DNA from: Alkalimarinus alittae
Lineage (GTDB): Bacteria > Pseudomonadota > Gammaproteobacteria > Pseudomonadales > Oleiphilaceae
DNA length: 64,000 nt
NCBI RefSeq assembly: GCF_026016465.1
Contig: NZ_CP100390.1
Span: forward strand, 1,650,001 to 1,714,000
Direction of reading: 5' to 3'
Each line of letters starts with the position of its first letter. Position 1 is the first letter of the stretch. A program made the position numbers and the translations under genes. Of this stretch, positions 57,791 through 64,000 are shown piece by piece. The notes below the pieces were generated by a model that saw nothing but the letters and a program-made list of their open reading frames with translations, did not search any database and was not told the DNA's origin.

Positions 57791-59050
57791 ATGAAAGCAA
57801 TTCAGAATTGGAGCCTTATATATAAGGCATATTATTTAGAAAAACGAAGTAATTCATCGATTATTGAAGAGTTTGGCTTGCCTGTTAAGCAGGCTTTATT
57901 CAAATGTTTTCCTCTCTACATTCATACAAAAATAAAATGTGAATACTGTGGAGCACCATTTCATTCAGCATTCATTAGGAGGTCTGCAAGTCAAACAACA
58001 AATAATTTTTTCTTAGATATAGCATCCGAAAAAGTTTGTCAAATTGATCCTCACGATCGATTTAATAATTATTATGATTGTCGTTTTATATCATCCAGTA
58101 ACGTAGTAATGACAACTAATGAGGGGTACTTGGTTGATTTACCTCGTTGCCTACATTGTGAGCACAAACCAAGTAAATCCTGCACTTGTGATGGCTGTAT
58201 TAATCAAACAACACTTAACCGATCAGTAGTAGCAGAGCAGTTACTTTCTAAATGTAAAAACAATTTTCGCTCCAAGCCTGATTACTCAGAGCTTAACTGT
58301 AAAGAATTGTTCTTAGGTCTGTATTGTCTCACATATGGCCTAATTGATAATAAGGATGAGGTAAGCCTTAAGAGGGTCGACCCAAAAAATCGTCAAGCCA
58401 TATTAAATAGCGGTATTTTTATTCTGGACTTAGACTCCGTAAAAAAATCCGTTCATATGCTATCTACTTTTGAATACTCTATTGATGAAGAGGAAATTCT
58501 GTACAAAATCAATGGATCTGAAGCAGACTCCCCAGATTTAGTCCTAGTTCAATTAAAACAACTTTCTGTTCAAAAGCTATTTGATATACAAGAAGCTTTA
58601 GCTGTTGTTGATGTATGGGGAGAGCTAGCATTGCAAGAAGCCCTAAATCTATTAATGCATTATTGCGAAGTATTCAAACTAACTTATCGTCCAGGGGAGC
58701 AAACGATATCCAGCATAAAACGCTCTTTAAATAGATATGGTTTAGCTCAAACAGCTAGATACATTTACAATGCTGTAAAACGGGCGCATACATACGGACT
58801 AGAAAAAAACTTTGATAGAACTCGTAGCTTCAACCTGATCTATGGAAATTTAAATTTCTGGATTGACGATGAAAGAGCACGAACTTGGAATGCACCACCA
58901 TTTAATCGAGGCGAACAAGTTCTTACTGAACCCAAAAGCTCTATCATTTTTTCTCATTCGTTCCTAGAGCCTCATGGACTTGATTTTTTTTGTAGTCCAA
59001 TTAATGTAATCACTATAGCTCGTACACAAACCACTGGAGACAAAGTTTAG
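57791..59050 (+). CDS. Cysteine-rich protein of unknown function
   Basis: I do not recognise this 419-residue protein. Residues 50-136 hold cysteine clusters that look zinc-binding: KCEYCGAPFH (C50, C53, H58), C83, C97, then RCLHC (C120, C123) and CTCDGC (C131, C133, C136). The remaining 280 residues are mostly helical, with no helicase, nuclease, transposase or methylase motif that I can see. No signal peptide or membrane segment is present. It is divergent from an Xre regulator and shares its operator region. Base composition is visibly more AT-rich than the hsdR genes on either side, which suggests separate acquisition. A role in defence is a guess from location. Confidence 0.75.
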   Translation: MKAIQNWSLIYKAYYLEKRSNSSIIEEFGLPVKQALFKCFPLYIHTKIKCEYCGAPFHSAFIRRSASQTTNNFFLDIASEKVCQIDPHDRFNNYYDCRFISSSNVVMTTNEGYLVDLPRCLHCEHKPSKSCTCDGCINQTTLNRSVVAEQLLSKCKNNFRSKPDYSELNCKELFLGLYCLTYGLIDNKDEVSLKRVDPKNRQAILNSGIFILDLDSVKKSVHMLSTFEYSIDEEEILYKINGSEADSPDLVLVQLKQLSVQKLFDIQEALAVVDVWGELALQEALNLLMHYCEVFKLTYRPGEQTISSIKRSLNRYGLAQTARYIYNAVKRAHTYGLEKNFDRTRSFNLIYGNLNFWIDDERARTWNAPPFNRGEQVLTEPKSSIIFSHSFLEPHGLDFFCSPINVITIARTQTTGDKV

Positions 59051-59130
59051 TGGCATATATTTACTCATCAAATACAGGCCGTTAAATAGCTTAGCGCCAG
59101 TATAAAATGAACATCAATCGACTGATTTTA

Positions 59131-60297
59131 TTAAACAGGAGATAATTGCTTAGAAGGTTCATTGTTGTTGCTATACATGCTTGCTGGAGGAGTGCGTCTC
59201 TCAAAGTTTGGGTTATATTCAAATAGTCCTCTCATCTGACTATTAGATTCAGGTTGTGATTGTTTTAATTCACAACACCAACTATGCAACTTAAGTATAT
59301 TTGTTAAAAATTCATGACTAGGAGTAGCCGCATTAGCAGCTAATATTGGTGGGTGATTTTCTCTGATCGGTAAATTCTTCAATCTAGGTATTATTTTCAT
59401 GGTTAACAACTCTGGACTTTCTGCAATACTATGCACTAGGCTGTATATCTCAGGGTCTATATGGCCAGCATGCCTCACCAGGACCTTTTCACCAAGCTCA
59501 ATAATATTTTTAGCTTCCTCGGGGATGTATGACCACCAATCCTGATCAGGAATAACATCGGGTCTACCATTTAAATCGATCATGCCATAAATAGTTTCCA
59601 TACAATCTACGGAAAAAAAGTCTTTCATGTCTATCGGTGCATCTGAAGGAACGGAATGCTTATAAAAGTTCATAAAGAGCCTCATCATTCGATTGACATA
59701 TACAGATATATCTTCATACGCAGCTAGCCTTAGAGGTATTTTTTTTGCCTCTTCCTCAGCAGCAATTTTTTTATTAACGACAATGCTAAGCGCCGAACTA
59801 ACACCAATAACAACAGTGTATAAGCCAAGCATAATTTGACCAGCGGTGACGACTAATGAACCAACCGATTTCGGATATATATTACCAAAGCCCACAGTTG
59901 AAACCGTAACCAAACTAAAATGAATGTATTCAATTAGTCTTGTGAATAATAATTCAGGATTCTTGTTCAGTAGCTCTGGAGTGACGTTATCTACCCCATG
60001 AAAATGAATATCTGTTTGACCTAAGTATCCTATTAAAAAATAAGCACACCCGAAAATAATCACAGCTTCAACATAAAGAATTAATAGATCTCTCAATGAT
60101 TTACCATAAAAATTATGTATATGGTATGCCAAAGACGAGACTGGTAGCAAGAAGACTAAAATCGTACAAATAATTAGAGCCGTAATCCAAACCCCTGTAA
60201 AGAATACTTGTGACAACGAAGGTAATAGACCTAATGTAATCGTAACTATGACGAATACACCAGTCCACACAAAGGGTTTTCCCTTAACTAAATTCAA
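59131..60297 (-). CDS. Potassium-channel-like membrane protein with a soluble C-terminal domain
   Basis: The 388-residue product has hydrophobic helices at about 9-28, 33-58, 70-92 and 148-175. A pore loop precedes the last helix, with the selectivity-filter-like sequence TVSTVGFGNIYP (TVGFG at 134-138) typical of two-pore-helix potassium channels. About 210 residues follow, predicted cytoplasmic and with no RCK or cyclic-nucleotide domain that I recognise. Channel activity is inferred from the filter. It is not clear whether it belongs with the cysteine-rich gene, which is convergent with it. The gene is AT-rich. Confidence 0.82.
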   Translation of the reverse strand: MNLVKGKPFVWTGVFVIVTITLGLLPSLSQVFFTGVWITALIICTILVFLLPVSSLAYHIHNFYGKSLRDLLILYVEAVIIFGCAYFLIGYLGQTDIHFHGVDNVTPELLNKNPELLFTRLIEYIHFSLVTVSTVGFGNIYPKSVGSLVVTAGQIMLGLYTVVIGVSSALSIVVNKKIAAEEEAKKIPLRLAAYEDISVYVNRMMRLFMNFYKHSVPSDAPIDMKDFFSVDCMETIYGMIDLNGRPDVIPDQDWWSYIPEEAKNIIELGEKVLVRHAGHIDPEIYSLVHSIAESPELLTMKIIPRLKNLPIRENHPPILAANAATPSHEFLTNILKLHSWCCELKQSQPESNSQMRGLFEYNPNFERRTPPASMYSNNNEPSKQLSPV

Positions 60298-60378
60298 AAC
60301 TCTCTCCTATTTTTTATCAAAAGAAAAATTTATTCAATGTGAGATTCCATTACTCACAAATACTTGTTTCTCAAAAAA

Positions 60379-61200
60379 TTATTCATTCAAATATAACTCC
60401 GCCATGTCATCCAACTTAGCTTTAACCTCTTTCCAATTAGGCATAACCTGTGTCAATAATCGCCAGAATTTCTCGCTATGATTATGCTCAGCTATATGAC
60501 AAAGCTCATGCAGTATCACGTAATCAATACATTCTTTTGATGCTTTCACCAAATGAGGGTTAAGCATTAAACTGCCTTTCGTTGAGCAGCTTCCCCATTG
60601 TTTTTTCATCGCCATAATGCGAAAAGAAGGTATGCCTTCTACCCATGTGGCTTTGGGCAGTACGGTCTGTAAGCGCTCATGAAAAACATTCTTTGCGTGC
60701 TGCAAATACCACTGATCAATTAATGCTTTAACATATTTTGACCTGTTAGCATGCTCATTGCGTAGAGTTACCTCCAACTTACCTCGAAGTAACTTTACCG
60801 TTGTAACCTCATCAGGCTGATTTAATACTTTTAATACATACCTTCGACCAAGGTAAAACTGAGTTTCTCCACTTACATACTCCCTCGGCAAGACATAATC
60901 ATTCTGTGATGCGAACTCCTTGATGCTCTGCCAAACCCAACGAGCACGTTTGATCATTGCATTCTGAATGGCTTCACTGGTGGCATCATGCGGTACCGTC
61001 GCGACTACACGTTGGTCAGGGTGAACCTTGATAATGACTTTATGTGAAGCCTTAGACGGTTTCCTCCCATTAATAACGGCATTGTCAGAGCTTGATTCAG
61101 CCGCTTTACGGATTACGTCGTAATGGATTATTTCCTCGCCATAAGCAAACATACCACGCTCTTGGGTGGTCGTTCTTATTTCAGCGCTTATGTTTTTCAT
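60379..61200 (-). CDS. YgjP-type (DUF45) zinc metallopeptidase
   Basis: The 273-residue protein has the gluzincin-like motif HELCH at 231-235, a third likely ligand H241 in HNHSEKFW, and the family block MKKQWGSCSTKGSLMLNPHL at 198-217. The N-terminal half is the beta-rich YgjP domain. These peptidases are frequently encoded next to type I restriction hsdR genes, as here (nine bases downstream), but their role there is unknown. The start is an ATG that follows hsdR directly, so it is cotranscribed. An extra N-terminal 50 residues compared with E. coli YgjP are of unknown use. Confidence 0.88.
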   Translation of the reverse strand: MKNISAEIRTTTQERGMFAYGEEIIHYDVIRKAAESSSDNAVINGRKPSKASHKVIIKVHPDQRVVATVPHDATSEAIQNAMIKRARWVWQSIKEFASQNDYVLPREYVSGETQFYLGRRYVLKVLNQPDEVTTVKLLRGKLEVTLRNEHANRSKYVKALIDQWYLQHAKNVFHERLQTVLPKATWVEGIPSFRIMAMKKQWGSCSTKGSLMLNPHLVKASKECIDYVILHELCHIAEHNHSEKFWRLLTQVMPNWKEVKAKLDDMAELYLNE

Positions 61201-61209
61201 GAGCGCCCC

Positions 61210-64000
61210 TTACCCACGAGAAAGGCCCAGCCTTGTGATTTGCAGCACTTCTTGAATAAATCGCTCTGCATTCTCAATACCTAAATCAGTAAACAGCATA
61301 GGCAATAACTTCATGCTTATGGCGTTTTCTATCTCAGCAGGGTTAATTGAGTATTCAGCCACGGCTGTTTTAACCACACTGTCAATTTCAAATGCATGTT
61401 TAACGAGCTTGTCATCATCTAGTTCAGTATTGCTGCGAAACCCTGCATCAAAAAGGTGTTTGAACAAACCGTAGTAAGCCTGAGCATGTTTATTTTGTTT
61501 ACCTTCGGCATCAGTAAATGCAATGGGCATACCCGCCACCTTGCGCTCTTTAACTTCCTGTTCGAAGTCCGCAAACAAGATGTATTGCTTTACAGGCGCA
61601 TCGAACATGGCTTTGGTATCAGCTATAGCTTTCTTGAGTAGGTTAGAGAAATACTCTTGAGCATAAGGGTCATCTGCCAGATCTTGCTCGATCATCTTGG
61701 TGATTCGCCCTGTGATTTTATCGGTTTGGTTTCGGGCTTCGTCATCCGTTAAGTCTTGTGGCTTAACATCGTTACCCAAATTACCCACCAAATAAGCGCC
61801 TTCTGGTTCTTTCACTTCTATTCCGGCAATGTGTTTATCTAATAACTGCCTGACGTCTTCTGCATACTCATCGTAATCAATGGTTTCGTTGGCATCTTCA
61901 CGTACTTGTTTGCGTAGATCGATAAACATTTTTAGCGTTTGTTTATAGTGCAGTCGCTTATCTTCAAAGCTCTTATCGTCAAAGTAAGTGGCTGATTGTA
62001 AGGCGACTTTCATGCAATTTGAAAAGGCGGTGAGCGCTGTATAAAATTCATCACGATTTTTTAGATTGGTATCGACTAATTGCCCTTGAACTTCATTAAC
62101 CTTCGGCGTCAGTGCTTGGCGAAGTGCAGCAGGGTCTTGCTTGTTTTTAACGTCTTCGAATATTGCCCAGAGAGTGCTATATAAGCCTGGTAGCTTCTTA
62201 TATTCCGTATCCATACGGTTATACAAGCCTTTCAGGTCGTCAATATCAAAACCACCTTGGGTCCGTTCAGCTAAGTCTTGATACTTCTCTATGGTGGTGT
62301 CGAGTTCTTTTAAAATGCCGCGATAATCGATCAAATACCCAAATTGCTTCTTGCTGTGCAAGCGGTTTACACGGGCAATGGCTTGAATGAGGTTGTGTTC
62401 TTTAAGGGGTTTGTCGATATAGAGTACGGTGTTCTTCGGCTCGTCAAAGCCCGTTAGCAGTTTATCTACCACAATCATGATGTCTGGGCCGTCATCGCGA
62501 CCAAAGGCTTCTATTATCGCTTTGGTGTAGGCTTTCTCATCGCCCCGGTAGTCTGGGTCAACATTACCTTTCCACCATTTTTGTACGATATCTTTGCTTT
62601 CTTGGTCTACTGCTTCATGGCCTTCACGGGTGTCTGGGGCAGACATCGCTACGACAGAGGAGACTTTACCTATTTTGTCTAAAGCAACCTTGTAACGAAT
62701 GGCTGAGGCTTTAGAATCACAGGCGAGCTGACCTTTTAAACCTTGTTGTTTAAAATTTTGGAAGTGATCTGAAATATCATGGGCGATCAACTCAATGCGA
62801 CCTTCCGTTTGATAGATCTGACCTTTTTGTGAGAATTTTCTCTTTAAGTCTGTCTTCTGCTGCTCGGTTAGCTTTTGGGTAATACGCTCAAACCAGGCGT
62901 CAATTGCCTTGTCATTTACATTTAAATCAGGAATACGTTCTTCGTACAATAAGGGGGTTACGGTTTTATCTTCTACCGCTTGCTGCATGGTATAGGAGTG
63001 AATGATTTTGCCGAATTTGTTCTCGGTTTTATCGTCCTTTAATAACGGCGTACCAGTAAAAGCTATAAATGCGGCTTTAGGTAGGGTTTGCAGCATACGA
63101 ATGTTGTTTTCACCGTTCTGGCTGCGGTGACCTTCATCTACCAATACCAGTATATTCGGGCTGTCATTGAAACATTCTTTATGTTTAATCGCGGAACCAA
63201 ATTTATTGATGATAGAGAAAATAACCCGCTCGTTTCCTTTACCTATTTGCTCCGCTAAACGCCGACCAGAAGTCGCCATAGCGTCTTTCTTATCACGATC
63301 CGTTAATACGCCGCCTGAGGCAAAGGTGCGACTAAGCTGATCTTCCAAGTCCACACGGTCGGTGACGATAATGACACGACACTGAGCAAGTTCTTCCAGC
63401 CAGATTAAGGCTTTCGATAAAAATACCATGGTGAACGACTTACCACTGCCCGTGGTATGCCAGATGACACCGCCGTTTCGAGCACCTTGCCTTGTACCTG
63501 TTTCATCAAAGCTAGTAATACGTTCAACCAAGGCTTTAATGCCGAACACTTGCTGATAACGAGCGACGATCTTGCCTACTTTTTTATCGAACAAGGTATA
63601 AAGACGAGTCATTTCTAAAAGGCGGTCTGGGCGCAATAAACTCACCAATAGTCGATCTTGATCGGTAACGGTTAACTCACCGCCTGCAATTAACGACAAG
63701 TACTCATCTTTGGCCGCGCGAGGGCGATGGTCGAATAAACGGCTGAGCTGGCTTTCATCAAGCGTCTTGTTCTTTAAGCGAACAATCTCGGCTTCGATGA
63801 TTTCTTCTTCTTTCCATTTCGCCCAGAAATTTTCAGGTGTGCCGCACGTACCGTATAAACCATCATGACCATTGACCGATAACAATAACTGACTATAGGC
63901 AAACAGATGAGGGATTTCAGTTTGACCTTGATTACGAATTTGCTGAGACACCGCCTCATTAAGCGTTGATTTTCCTTCTTTAGAGGAGTCTGGTCGCTTG
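61210..64000 (-). CDS. hsdR: Type I restriction enzyme, R subunit, second system (cut by window edge)
   Basis: The frame is open to the window edge, so the gene begins beyond 64000; about 929 codons are seen. The visible part starts KRPDSSKEGKSTLNEAVSQQ, the region just after the ExK nuclease residues (its lysine is probably the first visible one). The motor follows, with TTGSGKSFTMVF, VDEGHRSQNGE, AFTGTPLL and QAIARVNRLH, and a helical C-terminal domain. It differs in type from the hsdR at 54162, so it is a separate system. Its hsdM and hsdS should lie outside the window, upstream of it. The YgjP-type peptidase is encoded directly downstream. Confidence 0.93.
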   Translation of the reverse strand, partial: KRPDSSKEGKSTLNEAVSQQIRNQGQTEIPHLFAYSQLLLSVNGHDGLYGTCGTPENFWAKWKEEEIIEAEIVRLKNKTLDESQLSRLFDHRPRAAKDEYLSLIAGGELTVTDQDRLLVSLLRPDRLLEMTRLYTLFDKKVGKIVARYQQVFGIKALVERITSFDETGTRQGARNGGVIWHTTGSGKSFTMVFLSKALIWLEELAQCRVIIVTDRVDLEDQLSRTFASGGVLTDRDKKDAMATSGRRLAEQIGKGNERVIFSIINKFGSAIKHKECFNDSPNILVLVDEGHRSQNGENNIRMLQTLPKAAFIAFTGTPLLKDDKTENKFGKIIHSYTMQQAVEDKTVTPLLYEERIPDLNVNDKAIDAWFERITQKLTEQQKTDLKRKFSQKGQIYQTEGRIELIAHDISDHFQNFKQQGLKGQLACDSKASAIRYKVALDKIGKVSSVVAMSAPDTREGHEAVDQESKDIVQKWWKGNVDPDYRGDEKAYTKAIIEAFGRDDGPDIMIVVDKLLTGFDEPKNTVLYIDKPLKEHNLIQAIARVNRLHSKKQFGYLIDYRGILKELDTTIEKYQDLAERTQGGFDIDDLKGLYNRMDTEYKKLPGLYSTLWAIFEDVKNKQDPAALRQALTPKVNEVQGQLVDTNLKNRDEFYTALTAFSNCMKVALQSATYFDDKSFEDKRLHYKQTLKMFIDLRKQVREDANETIDYDEYAEDVRQLLDKHIAGIEVKEPEGAYLVGNLGNDVKPQDLTDDEARNQTDKITGRITKMIEQDLADDPYAQEYFSNLLKKAIADTKAMFDAPVKQYILFADFEQEVKERKVAGMPIAFTDAEGKQNKHAQAYYGLFKHLFDAGFRSNTELDDDKLVKHAFEIDSVVKTAVAEYSINPAEIENAISMKLLPMLFTDLGIENAERFIQEVLQITRLGLSRG

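Overview
The window is a stretch of a gammaproteobacterial chromosome. The gene set (Bat/MoxR cluster, 1,618-residue NAD-glutamate dehydrogenase, FabR, DUF2788, DUF2835, ruvCAB-ybgC-tol-pal, and the bepA-tusA-perM-bcp-gcvR-dapA-bamC-purC order) resembles marine Oceanospirillales, Marinobacter and Pseudomonas relatives. The genus cannot be fixed from sequence alone. Base composition is moderately AT-rich.

Positions 1-49.5 kb are ordinary core genome. They hold the end of yaaA; a DUF4160/DUF2442 pair with a nonsense mutation in the first gene; a minus-strand operon moxR-DUF58-DUF4381-batA-batB/C-batD; the large glutamate dehydrogenase; a lytic transglycosylase; proS; xseA; guaB-guaA (GMP synthesis); tadA; galE and ugd (UDP-sugars); a HIT protein facing fabR; an HPt/HD-GYP signalling protein; an FmdB-type zinc ribbon protein with aspS; ruvC-ruvA-ruvB (Holliday junctions); ybgC-tolQ-tolR-tolA-tolB-pal-cpoB (envelope constriction); two identical tRNA-Lys genes; nadA; bepA; a TusA-like protein; an AI-2E/PerM permease; a chalcone isomerase-like protein; bcp; gcvR facing dapA; bamC; purC; an outer-membrane beta-barrel protein; a sugar-nucleotide epimerase; and a radical SAM protein.

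Positions 50.3-64 kb are accessory DNA attached to a tRNA-Val/tRNA-Thr pair. A block of about 0.43 kb carrying tRNA-Thr and a piece of tRNA-Val is present twice (50369-50805 and 52703-53117). Two toxin-antitoxin modules lie between the copies. Beyond the second copy are the last ~52 codons of an hsdM gene, a rhuM pseudogene, dispersed palindromes, an intact type I restriction hsdR, and an hsdM cut off after about 165 codons. Then comes a visibly AT-rich cassette: a small Xre-type regulator behind paired palindromic operators, a divergent 419-residue cysteine-rich protein I do not recognise, and a potassium-channel-like membrane protein. The window ends in a second type I hsdR, incomplete at the edge, with a YgjP-type zinc metallopeptidase behind it. 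The island therefore looks like layered defence and stabilisation modules, at least one of them broken, with the unrecognised cassette inserted in the broken one. That cassette (57444-60297) is the best candidate for something undescribed.
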